NCBI GenBank assembly: GCA_022482785.1
Contig: JAKVON010000007.1
Coordinates: 48,755-112,754 of the forward strand
Direction of reading: 5' to 3'
From: Atopobiaceae bacterium
Lineage (GTDB): Bacteria; Actinomycetota; Coriobacteriia; Coriobacteriales; Atopobiaceae
DNA length: 64,000 nt
The notes under the pieces are model-generated. The model did no database searches and was not told the origin of the DNA. It saw only the letters and a program-made list of their open reading frames with translations. The stretch's first letter is position 1, and each line of letters opens with the position of its first letter. The translations under genes were made by a program, and so were the position numbers. Positions 26,403 to 36,372 of this stretch are shown in pieces.

Positions 26403-27059
26403 TTAAGCGTCCGTTTCGCGGCGGTTACGCGACCTCAAGGCGAGGAGGCCGCGGGCGAGCAGGTAGGCGCCTCCCACGACGAGCAGGCACCAGAGGACCG
26501 AGGCCCAGACGGGCTGCTCGTAGACGCGCAGGAACGGATAGGGGCCCACCATGAGGCGGGCGACGTTGCCCGCGACCGCCACGCACGCGTAGGCGAGGGT
26601 CGGGACGAGGGCCAGCCATGCGTCCCCGACCCTCAGGGAGGGGCCGTCGTCGAGGAACACGAACGAGACGAACGCGATCGCCGGGCAGAGGAGATGGCGG
26701 TAGGGCATGGAGCCCGAGGCGAGCATGAGCTGGTAGCCGTTCTGCCCCGAGGCAGACATGATCGGGGCCAGGACGGCGACGACCACGACGAAGGTGACGA
26801 CGAGGCAGGTCGTCGCGAGATACTTGAGGAGCATCGCCCAGCGGGGGACCGCCCGGCCGTCGACGAGCCGCCGGGCGTAGAGGCAGGCGAGGACGAGGCT
26901 CGCGGCCAGCATCAGGTAGTTGCTGTCCTCGGTGTAGAACTGGAACATCCCCAGGCCCATCGAGGAAACGACCATGGGGGTCGAGACCACCTCGAGCACG
27001 AGGACGAGCGAGTTGAGCACGAGCGCGGCGACGACGCGCGCGCGGGCCTTTCCCGACAT
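26403..27059 (-). CDS. Six-helix integral membrane protein, Pr6Pr-like
   Basis: A 218-residue membrane protein with about six hydrophobic segments (near residues 8-32, 45-62, 78-100, 118-136, 148-166 and 183-205). The layout FQFYTEDSNYLMLAASLVLA and YRHLLCPAIAFVSFVFLDD recalls the Pr6Pr / FAR-17a-like group, whose members have a conserved F-Y-T-x-x-S-N segment and a later His-Pro segment. Function is unknown. It starts 5 bases after the acyl-ACP thioesterase stop codon, so the two are coupled and may act on the same lipid. A GTG three codons earlier is an alternative start. Confidence 0.7.
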   Translation of the reverse strand: MSGKARARVVAALVLNSLVLVLEVVSTPMVVSSMGLGMFQFYTEDSNYLMLAASLVLACLYARRLVDGRAVPRWAMLLKYLATTCLVVTFVVVVAVLAPIMSASGQNGYQLMLASGSMPYRHLLCPAIAFVSFVFLDDGPSLRVGDAWLALVPTLAYACVAVAGNVARLMVGPYPFLRVYEQPVWASVLWCLLVVGGAYLLARGLLALRSRNRRETDA

Positions 27060-27064
27060 GGCGA

Positions 27065-27805
27065 TCACTCGCCCACCGAGGCGGAGGGCGGGATGTTGCT
27101 CAGGAGCCTCACGACCGCGTAGCTGGACGCGCCGTCGACGGAGGCGAGCTCGACCGTCGCCCCGCCCTCGCAGGGATGCACGCGCGGAACGATGACGTCT
27201 CCCAGCTGCGCGGCCTGCTTGTACTGCACGTCGATGTGGCGCACGGGCGAGACCTCGGGCACCGCCTCGCGGGCGATCTCGAGGTACTGGGCGTTGTTGA
27301 CGTGGTGGTTCGTGTCGAGGTGATGGCTCGCGACGGGGACGGCCTCGCGGGCCTCGCCCTCGCCGGCGGCGACGACCTTGCGCGAGAGGGGCGTCATGTC
27401 GAGCTGCGGGTCGGGAGGCAGGAAGGCCTCCGCCTCGTCTTTGGGAGGACGGATCGGGCGCTGGGCGTCGAGGTCGTAGATGAACCAGAGGGAGTCCGCG
27501 CGGACGAGGTCGGCACCGGCCTCGTCGCGTACCACGAAGTTCCTGAGGCCGTAGATGCCCTTGAAGCCATAGGCCCAGGTTCCTATCTCGATGCGCTCGT
27601 TGAACATGGGCCGTGAGACGACGTCGATGTCCCATGCGGCGATGAACCAGGCGATGTGGCGCTGCCTCAGGTGGTCGATTCCCACCCCGAGGTGCTCGCA
27701 TTGGAACGTGGAGCAATCCTGAAGGTAGTTTATGAGGGAGAGAAGGGAGAGGCCCCCCGTCTCGTCGACCTCGCTGTATCTTACCGTGCTGGTGAATGAG
27801 TACAT
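27065..27805 (-). CDS. Acyl-ACP thioesterase
   Basis: A 246-residue double hot-dog thioesterase of the bacterial acyl-ACP thioesterase family (FatA/FatB-like). It releases fatty acids from acyl carrier protein in the cytosol. Seen: first hot-dog with SEVDETGGLSLLSLINYLQDCS at residues 11-32, WFIAAWDIDVVSRP, IGTWAYGFKGIYGLRNF, and the second hot-dog with HHLDTNHHVNNAQYLEIA near 165-182 carrying the catalytic Asn/His. MYSFTSTVRYSE is the normal family start, and AAGGAAG precedes the ATG at 27805. It forms a two-gene unit with the following membrane protein. Confidence 0.9.
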   Translation of the reverse strand: MYSFTSTVRYSEVDETGGLSLLSLINYLQDCSTFQCEHLGVGIDHLRQRHIAWFIAAWDIDVVSRPMFNERIEIGTWAYGFKGIYGLRNFVVRDEAGADLVRADSLWFIYDLDAQRPIRPPKDEAEAFLPPDPQLDMTPLSRKVVAAGEGEAREAVPVASHHLDTNHHVNNAQYLEIAREAVPEVSPVRHIDVQYKQAAQLGDVIVPRVHPCEGGATVELASVDGASSYAVVRLLSNIPPSASVGE

Positions 27806-27909
27806 GGCACTTCCTTTCATACGCTGGAAAGACTAGCAGCAAACCCGATTCCGTGCCCCGGGCGCGCCGCGTGCCGGGGTAGGCCATAATCTGAGCCGAG
27901 GGGAGGTCG

Positions 27910-29019
27910 ATGCGACGGATGACGAAAGACGTGCAGGGACGGGGCCGCGTCCTCGTCGCCATGAGCGGAGGGGTCGACTCCTCCGTCGCGGCGCTCCTCC
28001 TCCAGAGGGCAGGCTACGACTGCGTGGGCGTCACGATGAGGCTCTTCGACTACGAGGGCGCACCGCAGGCGAGCAAGGCGGGATGCTGCCGGCTCTCCGA
28101 CGTCGAGGACGCCCAGTGCGTAGCCTACAAGCTGGGCATCCCCCACCACGTGATCGACCTCTCGGAGGAGTTCCGCGAAGAGGTCATCGGGCGCTTCGTC
28201 GCGGCCTACGGAAGGGGCTGCACGCCGAACCCCTGCATCGAGTGCAACAGGCGCCTCAAGTTCGGATCGCTCATGGATCATGCTCGCGATCTTGGCTGCG
28301 ACTTCCTGGCGACGGGCCACTACGCCCAGGTCTCCAGGGACGGCTCGGGCGTCTTCCACCTCGGAAGGCCGCATGACCTCTCCAAGGACCAGAGCTACGC
28401 CCTCTACGCCCTCTCGCAGGACCAGCTCTCGCATCTGCTCCTGCCCCTCGGCGGCCTGCCCAAGACCGAGACGAGGGCCCTCGCCGAGCAGGCCGGCCTC
28501 GTCAACGCCCGGAAGCACGACAGCCAGGACATCTGCTTCGTCCCCGATGGCGACTACGCGGCCTTCCTCGAGCGCGAGGGCGGCTTGGGACGCAGGGAGG
28601 GACGCTTCGTGCTCTCGGACGGGACCGTGCTGGGGCGGCATCGCGGCATCGAGCGCTACACCATCGGGCAGAGGAAGGGCCTCGGCATCCCCTGGACCGA
28701 GCCCCTCTATGTCATCGCCATCGACCCGAAGAGCCTGGACATCACCCTCGGAGGGGCATCCGAGCTGGGAACCAGCCGATTCGAGGGGGTCGACGCACGC
28801 TGGACGGCACCGCAGGCGCCGTCCGGGGCCTTCCCCGCGACGGCACGCGTCAGCTACCACGGAAGCCTCCACGAGGTCGAGGCCATCCCCTGCGGCAACT
28901 CCAGGATACGCATCGAGGCGAAGGCCCCCATCGCCGCCGTCACCCCGGGCCAGGCGGTCGTCCTCTACGACGGGGACGAGGTCCTCGGCGGGGCGACGAT
29001 AGCGGACCGGGACGCCTAG
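27910..29019 (+). CDS. mnmA: tRNA-specific 2-thiouridylase
   Basis: A 369-residue MnmA, which uses ATP and a sulfur relay to convert U34 to 2-thiouridine in tRNA(Lys), tRNA(Glu) and tRNA(Gln). Seen: PP-loop VAMSGGVDSSVAA (SGGVDS at 19-24), GCCRLSDVEDAQ, the catalytic Cys109 in TPNPCIECN and Cys209 in SQDICFVPDG, KDQSYALY and RYTIGQRKGLGI. Length is normal. GGGAGG lies 3 bases before the ATG at 27910; the ATG at 27919 is a weaker alternative. It is divergent from the thioesterase gene and convergent with the HipA-like kinase. Confidence 0.95.
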   Translation: MRRMTKDVQGRGRVLVAMSGGVDSSVAALLLQRAGYDCVGVTMRLFDYEGAPQASKAGCCRLSDVEDAQCVAYKLGIPHHVIDLSEEFREEVIGRFVAAYGRGCTPNPCIECNRRLKFGSLMDHARDLGCDFLATGHYAQVSRDGSGVFHLGRPHDLSKDQSYALYALSQDQLSHLLLPLGGLPKTETRALAEQAGLVNARKHDSQDICFVPDGDYAAFLEREGGLGRREGRFVLSDGTVLGRHRGIERYTIGQRKGLGIPWTEPLYVIAIDPKSLDITLGGASELGTSRFEGVDARWTAPQAPSGAFPATARVSYHGSLHEVEAIPCGNSRIRIEAKAPIAAVTPGQAVVLYDGDEVLGGATIADRDA

Positions 29020-29048
29020 GCCCCCTCGGACGCGCCGGCGGGCCAACG

Positions 29049-29952
29049 TCAGCCCAGGACCTTGCCCATCTCGTCGAGCCGGGCCGAGACGACCCTCTTG
29101 TGGAAGGCGGCCTCCTCGGGCGAGAGGACCTGCTCCTCCCCCACCGACTCGGGGATGGCATCGATCAGCTGGTAGACGAACGCCTTGTCGAGCCTCTCGA
29201 CGAGACGCCTCGTCGCCGCGTTGCAGCCGGAGTAGCTCGCGGATGCGATGAGCGCGAAGGGGTCGATCGGCCTGCCGTCGGCATCCCTGAAGACGCTCAC
29301 GACGCCCTCGAGGGCGACGGAGCGGAAGTCCGCCGGGTCCTCCGGGCCCTTCGGGGAGGCGACGTGCCGCCCGAGCGTGGCGCTGCCGTTGTCGAAGACC
29401 GGGGCGACCTCGCCCGAGCAGGTCTCGGCGGAGAAGAAGATGCCCCAGTTGTCCGTCGTCCGCCAGGGGTTGCCGATCAGGGCGTCGATGACGAACGTGT
29501 TCCAGAAGCGGTCCTCGGCCCCAGGCGTGAGGCGGAGCATCTCGTTGGTGCGAATGACCTCGAGGACGCGCGCGAGGTCGTTCGTGCGCCCGGCGATTCC
29601 CCGGAGGTCGAGGAATGGGTTGTTGCCAGGGCCTGAAGTCGCGAAGGGCGACCACGAGCCTTCCGTCGAGCGTGCCGAGGACGGCCTCCTGAGCCTCGAC
29701 CCCGGCGGCGTCGAAGACCCGCGACCCAAGCCACTCCGAGACGACGTTCGTCGCCTGGGGGCGCGGCGCGCCGCCAGCCTCGCGCTCCTTGCCGGGCTTC
29801 TTGATGAGCCAGGGCACGTGGTTCCAGAGGACGTCCCGCTTGGGGCCGCCGTCGCCGCCGAAGAACCGGCAGGCGCTCTGCATGTGGTCGAAGTTCACGA
29901 GGATGGCCTTGCCGTCTGGGTCGAGCTCGATGGGATGCTGCGTTTGCGCCAT
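29049..29952 (-). pseudogene. HipA-like kinase (CtkA-like), frameshifted
   Basis: Rejoined frames give about 301 residues of a HipA C-terminal-domain-like kinase. The first frame runs from MAQTQHPIELD through WLIKKPGKERE to VVALRDF; the second continues GNNPFLDLRGIAGRTNDLARV to the end. They meet near 29637, where removing one C restores the frame. VFDNGSATLG matches the metal-binding loop, but the catalytic loop reads IGNPWRTTDNWG instead of IGNxDRHxxNWG, so the catalytic Asp and His are not where expected. GGAGG precedes the ATG. No hipB-like antitoxin gene is beside it. Either an inactive homologue or a gene distorted by sequence errors. Confidence 0.7.
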
Positions 29953-29967
29953 GTTTGTCCTCCGTTG

Positions 29968-29993
29968 CCGATGCCCTATTTATACAGCATCGG
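29968..29993. promoter_or_regulatory. Inverted repeat over a TATAAA box upstream of the HipA-like kinase
   Basis: CCGATGC (29968-29974) and GCATCGG (29987-29993) are a perfect 7-bp inverted repeat separated by 12 bases. The spacer reads TGTATAAATAGG on the minus strand and so contains a strong -10 hexamer for the kinase gene, 16 bases above its start codon. It is a good candidate operator. The rest of 29953-30170 holds the next leader hairpin and otherwise nothing recognisable. Confidence 0.5.
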
Positions 29994-30136
29994 ACGGGGC
30001 GTCGCGGTCTCCTTCCGCCATGTTCGTCCGCCGCACGGACGCTTCGGCCGATGGACGTTTACGCGGCCTTCACGAACGTAGCCCTCCCTTCACGCCGTCT
30101 TAATGCCCGCGGATGTCTACTGGGGATGTGGAACCC

Positions 30137-30154
30137 GCCCGTCTCGTGACGGGC
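30137..30154 (+). promoter_or_regulatory. Leader hairpin before the potassium-related operon
   Basis: GCCCGTC-TCGT-GACGGGC is a perfect 7-bp stem with a tetraloop, 16 bases before the ATG at 30171. No U-tract follows. It could shape the leader of the small membrane protein and two-component genes. Confidence 0.3.
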
Positions 30155-30170
30155 ACGAAGGGAGAGAGCC

Positions 30171-30351
30171 ATGATGACATGCGCGGGCGATGCGACGAGC
30201 GACTTCGCGAGGGTGCAGGGCCCATATAGCGTCGAGCGACACGATCGACTCGTTCCTCCTGAGCAGGAGGACGAGCTTTGTCGTCATGGCAGCCGTCGCG
30301 TTCTTCCTCGCCGTGTGCCTGTGGGCCATCGTGGTCGGCCTCGGGGCCTAG
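30171..30351 (+). pseudogene. Small single-pass membrane protein, probably frameshifted
   Basis: An ATG at 30171 with a good AGGGAG site opens MMTCAGDATSDFARVQGP. In the next frame the sequence continues SSDTIDSFLLSRR and a clear transmembrane helix, SFVVMAAVAFFLAVCLWAIVVGLGA, ending at 30351. Joining the two across a one-base shift near 30235 gives about 60 residues. Alternatively a shorter intact frame starts at ATG 30190 without a ribosome site. It precedes a KdpD-like kinase by 69 bases, so a KdpF-like regulatory peptide is imaginable, but similarity is only in type. Confidence 0.4.
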
Positions 30352-30420
30352 CCTTTCCGAGAGCGCCCCGCCCCCGAAAGCCGCTATCATCGGTGTTCGG
30401 ACGCAGAGGGGGGGGGCACC

Positions 30421-31969
30421 TTGGAACACGAATGGGCGCGGGACGACCACACGCTTCTCGACGCCGCCAAGACCGCTGGCATCCTCCTCGCCACGATCGG
30501 GCTTTCCGAGGCCTTCGACCTGCTGGGGTTCTCCGAGGCGAGCATCGTCATCACCTTCGTCCTCGGCGTCATCCTCATCGCGATCGTCACCCCGAAGAGA
30601 AGCTACTGCCTCGTGGCGTCAGCGCTCTCCGTCCTCGCGTTCAACTACTTCTTCACGAGCCCCCGCTACTCCCTCCAGGCACTGGGAAACCAATACCCCA
30701 CCACCTTCGCGACCATGTTCGTCGTGGCGCTTCTCTCGAGCTGGCTCGCGATGGGCCTCAGGATGAGGGCGGAGGAGTCCGCCGCGGCGACCAGGAGGAC
30801 GAAGGTGCTGCTCGAGACCGACCAGCTCCTCCAGAGATGCCGCACGGCGGACGAGATCGTCGAGGCGATGGCCCACCAGCTCGCACGGCTCGAGGGGCGT
30901 GCCGTCGTCTGGCGCGCGTCGACGGATTCTGGGCTCGGGGAGCCGGTCCCCTTCGTGGCGGGCGAGACGGCCGTCCCCTCGCCTGACGAGCTGCGGCGCG
31001 ACGAGGGCGTCGCCGCGTGGGTGTGCGAGCACAACCGCATGGCCGGCCCCACGACCGACTCCTTTCCCAAGGCCCATGGCATCTACCTCGCGGTGCGTTC
31101 GGAGACGACCGTATTCGGCGTCATCGGCATCCTGAACGGCGACGTGGGGCACGACTCCTCGGAGCGCAACATCGTGCTCGCGATCGTCGGCGAGGCAGCC
31201 TTGGCGCTCGAGCGCGACCGAGCCTTGAGGGAACGCGAGCAGGCAGCGGTGCTGGCAAAGAACGAGCAGCTCAGAGCCGACCTCCTCAGGTCCATCTCCC
31301 ACGACCTCAGGACGCCTCTGACCGCCATCTCCGGGAATGCCGACATCCTGCTCGACGAGGGCACGACCCTGGACGAGGCGGCGCGTCACCATCTGCTCGC
31401 AGACATCTACGACGACGCCCTCTGGCTCAACGACCTCGTCGAGAACCTCCTTGCCGTGACAAAGCTCGAGAACGGCACGCTGCGCCTCAACGTGAGCTGC
31501 GAGCTCGTCGAGGAGGTCATCGACGAGGCCATGCTCCATGTAAGCAGGAAGGCGGCCGAGCACGAGATCTCCGTGGACAACGAGGACGACCTCCTGCTCG
31601 CCCGGATGGATGCGCACCTCGTCGTCCAGGTCATCGTCAACCTGGTGAACAACGCCATCCAGTACACCCCGACGGGATCCCGCATCCTCGTCTCCTCGCA
31701 CAGGGAGGGAGACCTTGCCGTCATCGCCGTCTCCGACGACGGGCCCGGCATCGCCGATGCCGACAAGCAGCGAGTCTTCGAGTCCTTCTACACCGTGGGC
31801 CGCGGCCTGGCGGACGGGCGGAGGAGCATGGGGCTCGGGCCTCGCGCTCTGCCGCTCGATAGTGAACGCGCTCGGCGGTACCATTGAGGCCAGGGACAAC
31901 GCCCCGAAGGGGACCTCGTTCGTCTTCACACTTCCAGCCGAGGAGGCACCGACCAATGGGAAAGGCTAG
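30421..31969 (+). pseudogene. KdpD-like sensor histidine kinase lacking the KdpD/USP input domains, frameshifted near its end
   Basis: About 515 residues. It begins with the four-helix DUF4118 membrane region of KdpD (AGILLATIGLSEAFDLLGF, SIVITFVLGVILIAIVT, FNYFFTSPRYSL) at residues 12-105, then a GAF-like linker at 125-260, HisKA with SISHDLRTPLTAISGN near 300, and an ATPase domain (NLVNNAIQYTP, DDGPGIAD). Near 31838 an extra C shifts the frame; the next frame completes GLALCRSIVNALGGTIEARDNAPKGTSFVFTLP. The N-terminal KdpD and USP domains of full-length KdpD are absent. TTG at 30421 is the likely start after a G-rich site. Its end overlaps the regulator gene by 14 bases. Confidence 0.75.
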
Positions 31970-32658
31970 GCCCACGCTGCTCGTCGTCGAGGACGACGCC
32001 GCCGTCCGCAACCTCATCGCCACGACGCTCGACGCCCATGGCTACGACCACATCTCGGCGACGAACGCGCACGCCGCCATCGCGAGCGCCGCGACGAACA
32101 ACCCGGACGTCATCCTCCTCGACCTGGGACTTCCCGACATGGACGGATCGAGGTCATAACCAAGGTGCGAGCTGGTCGCAGATGCCCATCATCGTCGTCT
32201 CGGCGCGGAGCGAGGACGCCGACAAGATAGGCGCCCTCGATGCCGGGGCGGACGACTACCTCACCAAGCCGTTCTCCGTCGAGGAGCTGCTCGCGCGCCT
32301 CCGCACCACCTTCCGCCGTCTGAGCTACATGCACGAGGGCGGGCCCGAGGGCTCCTCGGTCTTCGAGAACGGCGAGCTCTCCGTCGACTACGCCGCCGGC
32401 ACGGCCTCGCTCGACGGGAGCGAGCTGCACCTCACCCCCATCGAGTTCAAGCTCCTGTGCCTGCTGTCCAGAAACGCCGGGAAGGTGCTCACGCACCAGT
32501 ACATACTTCGCGAGGTCTGGGGGACCGACCAGGACAGCGACCTCGCCTCCCTGCGCGTGTTCATGAGGACGCTGCGCAAGAAGATAGAGCGCGACCCGTC
32601 GCATCCCCGCTACATCCAGACGCACGTGGGCATCGGATATCGCATGCTGAGGCTCTGA
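31956..32658 (+). pseudogene. KdpE-like (OmpR-type) response regulator, two frameshifts
   Basis: Rejoined frames give about 234 residues. The receiver domain has LLVVEDDAAVRN, the phospho-acceptor VILLDLGLPDMDG, IIVVSARSED and YLTKPFSVEELLAR. The DNA-binding winged helix runs from VDYAAGTASLDGSELHLTPIEFKLL to HVGIGYRMLRL. One base is missing after GACGG near 32147 and another in GAGCTGG near 32171; restoring both gives a normal IEVITKVRAWSQMPI. Overlap with the kinase gene marks a standard two-component operon. The pair probably controls the downstream ion-pump genes. About 200 bases follow before the next gene; they hold a T-run near 32688 and a CGTCCG/CGGACG inverted repeat at 32754-32767. 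Confidence 0.8.
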
Positions 32659-32857
32659 GACGGCGCCGGAAACTGACGACGATTCGTTTTTTCTCTCTCT
32701 TTATGCGTCTTTATGCCACTATTGGTACGTTTCGTAGCATTCGGCCCTGGACGCGTCCGCACGGACGACGTCGGGACCGCAGAGAGGCTCGCCCCGGACA
32801 GGCGCGAAAGAGCTGGACGAGCCATGCAGAAAGGTTGGCCATTCGTTGAGCGAATCA

Positions 32858-35696
32858 ATGACGGCCGAGGTGGAGACCATCCACACCCTCCCGCGGGACA
32901 GGGTCTTCGAGGCGCTCGAGACCTCCCAGGCGGGACTCTCCCAGGAACAGGCCGCGGCGCGGCAGCGGGAGCTCGGCAAGAACCTCATCCAGAGCGCGAA
33001 GAAGAAGTCTCCCCTGCTCGTCTTCCTCTCCAACTTCACCCACCTCATGGCGATCCTGCTCTGGGTGGCGGGCGCGATCGCCTTCTTCGCAGGCATGCCC
33101 GAGCTCGGCGTCGCCGTCTGGCTCGTGAACGTCATCAACGGCGTCTTCTCGTTCTGGCAGGAGTACCAGGCAGGCAAGGCGACGGAGGCCCTCAAGAAGA
33201 TGCTCCCGAGCTATGCCAACGTCATCCGCGACGGCTCAGAGCAGAAGATACTCGCGGAGGACCTGGTCCCTGGTGACGTCATGCTCCTCGCCGAGGGCGA
33301 CAAGATCTCCGCCGACGCTCGCCTCATCCAGACGAGCGACCTCCAGGTGAACCAGTCGACCCTGAACGGGGAGTCCAACCCCGTGCGAAGGTGTCCGACG
33401 CCGTGCTCGAGGAGGACCTCACCACCGTCGAGATGCCCAACCTCGTCTTCGCCGGCACCAGCGTCTCGGAGGGCAACGGCCGCGCCGTGGTCACGAAGAT
33501 CGCGATGGACACCGAGTTCGGCAAGATCGCGAGCCTCACGCAGAACATGGAGGACCCCGAGAGCCCTCTCCAGAAGCAGCTCGACGTCCTCACCAAGCAG
33601 GTCACCGTCTTCGCCCTGTGCATGGGCGTCGTCTTCTTCATGCTCGACGTCTTCATCGTCAAGAGCCCGATCGCGAGCTCCTTCATCTTCTCCCTCGGCA
33701 TGATCGTCGCCTTCATCCCGGAAGGCCTGCTCCCCACGGTGACGCTCTCGCTCGCCATGGCCGTGCAGCGCATGAGCAAGAGGAACGCCCTGGTCAAGAA
33801 GCTCTCCTCCGTCGAGGCGCTGGGCTCCACGAGCGTCATCTGCACCGACAAGACCGGCACGCTCACCCAGAACGAGATGACGGTGAACCACCTGTGGACG
33901 GCCGATCACGAGTACGAGGTCACAGGGCGTGGGCTATGCCCCGAGGGGCGAGGTCACGCTCGACGGGAAGGCCGTCAGGGCCGCTCGCGAGGAGGACCTC
34001 AGGCTCCTCGTCGTGGGAGGCGCCCTCTGCTCGAACGCCCGCCTGCTCGACCCGGAGACGGAGGGCGGCCGCTACACCGTCCTGGGCGACCCCACCGAGG
34101 CATGCCTCGTCACCGCCTGCCAGAAGGCCGGGATCGAGCCAAAGGACCAGGAGCGCGAGACGCCCCGCGTCCGAGAGCTGCCCTTCGAGAGCCGCCGCAA
34201 GCGCATGACGACGATCCACCAGCTCGCCGAGCCCCTCGACGGCGCGCTGCGCGTCGCCTACTGCAAGGGAGCCCCCAACGAGGTCGTCCGCCTCTCCACG
34301 CGCATCCGCGTCGGCGGCAGGGCGGTCGAGCTCACGGACGACCTTCGCCGCCGCATCATGGACGCGAACGACTCCTATGCCAAGAACGGGCTGCGCGTCC
34401 TCGCCGTCGCCTACCGGCCGCTCGCCAAGGACGACTCCAGCATCCCGAAGTCGATGAGCGACTACACCCCCGACAACATCGAGCGCGACCTCACCTTCGT
34501 GGGCCTCGAGGTCATGCAGGACCCGCCGCGGCCCGAGGTCGCCGCGGCCGTCGCCGAGTGCCGCCGCGCAGGCATACGCGTCGTCATGATCACCGGCGAC
34601 TACGGCCTCACCGCCGAGAGCATCGCGCGGAGGATCGGCATCGTCAAGGGCGCCGACGCCCGCGTCATCTCCGGCCTCGAGCTCGAGAGGATGTCGGACC
34701 CCGCGCTCAAGGAGGCCCTGGGCGGCGAGGTCATCTTCGCCCGCATGGCACCCGAGCAGAAGCTCCGCGTCGTCAAGAACCTCCAGGAGATGGGCGACAT
34801 CGTGGCCGTCACGGGAGACGGCGTGAACGACTCCCCCGCCCTCAAGAAGGCCGACATCGGCGTCGCGATGGGAATCACGGGCACCGACGTGGCCAAGGAG
34901 GCCGCGGACATGATCCTCACCGACGACAACTTCGCCTCGATCGTCTCGGCCATCGAGGAGGGGCGCGCCGTCTACTCGAACATCAGGAAGTTCATGCTCT
35001 ACATCCTGAACTCCAACGTCCCCGAGGCCGTTCCCTCCGCCGTCTACCTGTTCTCGGGCGGCGCCGTCCCCCTGCCCCTCACCACGATGCAGATCCTGAC
35101 GATCGACCTCGGGACCGACATGCTCCCGGCTCTCGGGCTCGGCACCGAGCCGCCGGAGTCGACCGTCATGGACAAGCCCCCCAGAGATCCCAAGGAGCGC
35201 CTTCTCGACGGCCGCACGATGCGCAAGGCGTTCCTCTGGTACGGCATGATCGGCGCCGTGTCCTCGCTGGCGGCCTACGTCTTCGCCCAGGAGCAGGGCT
35301 GGCTGGCAGCCAGGCGGCGCCCTGTTCGGCATCGGCGCCGACCTCGATCCCGTCTACGTGAGGGCGACGACCATGGCGCTCGCCGCGATCGTGTTCTCCC
35401 AGATCGGCGAGGTCTGGAACTGCCGCACCGAGACCGAGTCCGTGTTCAAGGTCGGGCTCTTCTCGAACAGGCAGGTCAACATCGGCATCGTCTTCGAGAT
35501 CTGCCTCATCGCCTTCATCACCGTCTTCCCGCCCTTCCAGCAGGTGTTCCACACGTCGCCCCTGGGCCTCGCCGACTACGGCTTCCTCTGCCTTCTGCCG
35601 GCAATCGTCCTGGCGGTCGAGGAGACCCGAAAGGCGATCGTCAGGAAGCGTCACAATAGAATGGTCCCCGCAAAGCCCGAACAGGCAGAAGAGTGA
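32858..35696 (+). pseudogene. Na,K-ATPase-like (P2C-type) cation pump, three frameshifts
   Basis: Rejoined frames give about 945 residues of a P-type ATPase. The N-terminal cation-ATPase domain is VFEALETSQAGLSQEQAAARQ. The A domain contains NQSTLNGESNPV (TGES-like). M4 is FIPEGLLPTVT, the phosphorylation loop ICTDKTGTLTQNEM, the nucleotide site YCKGAPNEV and the hinge VTGDGVNDSPALKKADIG. M5 carries LNSNVPE and M6 TIDLGTDMLPAL, the Asn/Glu and two-Asp pattern of Na,K- and H,K-ATPases rather than SERCA. Frameshifts lie near 33390 (missing base), 33930 (extra G) and 35312. A TTG at 32846 is another possible start. Adjacent RCK proteins and a KdpDE-like system point to potassium or sodium transport. 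Confidence 0.8.
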
Positions 35697-35705
35697 GGTA
35701 GCGAC

Positions 35706-36360
35706 ATGAACGTAATCATCGTCGGTCTGGGTCGGATGGGATCCGGCCTCGCGAACCGCCTGAGCAAGCAGGGAACCCATGTCATCGCCATCGACAAGGA
35801 CCCGCTCGCCTTCGACAACCTCGACCCCGACTTCACGGGAGAGAAGGTGCAGGGAGTGGGCTTCGACCACGACGTCCTCAGGCGCTCGGGGATAGAGAGG
35901 GCCAGCGCCCTCGTGGCATGCACCGCCTCCGACGAGGCCAACATCGTCGTCGCGCACGTCGCGCGCTCCGTCTACCGCGTCCCGCGCGTCATCGCGCGCC
36001 TCTACGACACGGCCAAGGCAGACACCTACCGCCGCCTCGACATCCAGACCGTCTCGACCACCGACTGGGGCATCAGGCGCGCCGCCGAGCTGCTCACCTA
36101 CCACCAGCTCGACACCGTCTACGGGATCAACCACGATGGCGTGCGCCTGGTGCGCGCCGACGTCCCCACGCTCCTCGAGGGCAAGACGGTTCGCGAGCTC
36201 ACCTCCGGTGGGAGAGATCGTCATCTGCGCGATCTCGAGGAGCAACGAGACGTTCGTGCCCACGCAGGGAACGATCTTCGAGCACGGCGACATCGTCTAT
36301 GCGGCCGTCGCCTCGTCGGCCTCCGCCAAGTTCAACTACATGCTCGGCAAGACCGAGTAG
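35706..36360 (+). pseudogene. TrkA/KtrA-type RCK potassium regulator 1, frameshifted
   Basis: About 218 residues when rejoined: an RCK_N Rossmann domain (NVIIVGLGRMGSGLANRLSK, then VIAIDKDP, ALVACTASDEANI) and an RCK_C domain (GEIVICAISRSNETFVPTQGTIFEHGDIVYAAV). One extra G near 36207 breaks the frame between LLEGKTVRELTS and VGEIVI. Such proteins gate potassium channels or transporters in response to NAD(H), nucleotides or c-di-AMP. The gene begins 9 bases after the pump gene. No TrkH or KtrB membrane subunit is in the window. Confidence 0.8.
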
Positions 36361-36372
36361 AGAGGGGCATAC

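Noticed and set aside
27817..29049. Extension of the HipA-like frame through the mnmA region
   Set aside because: After the frameshift near 29637 the original frame runs on by chance opposite mnmA; residues past the break have no similarity to kinases.
32754..32857. Possible c-di-AMP (ydaO-type) riboswitch before the cation pump
   Set aside because: The location fits a potassium gene and a short CGTCCG/CGGACG repeat is present, but I could not fit the conserved ydaO core, so no call is made.
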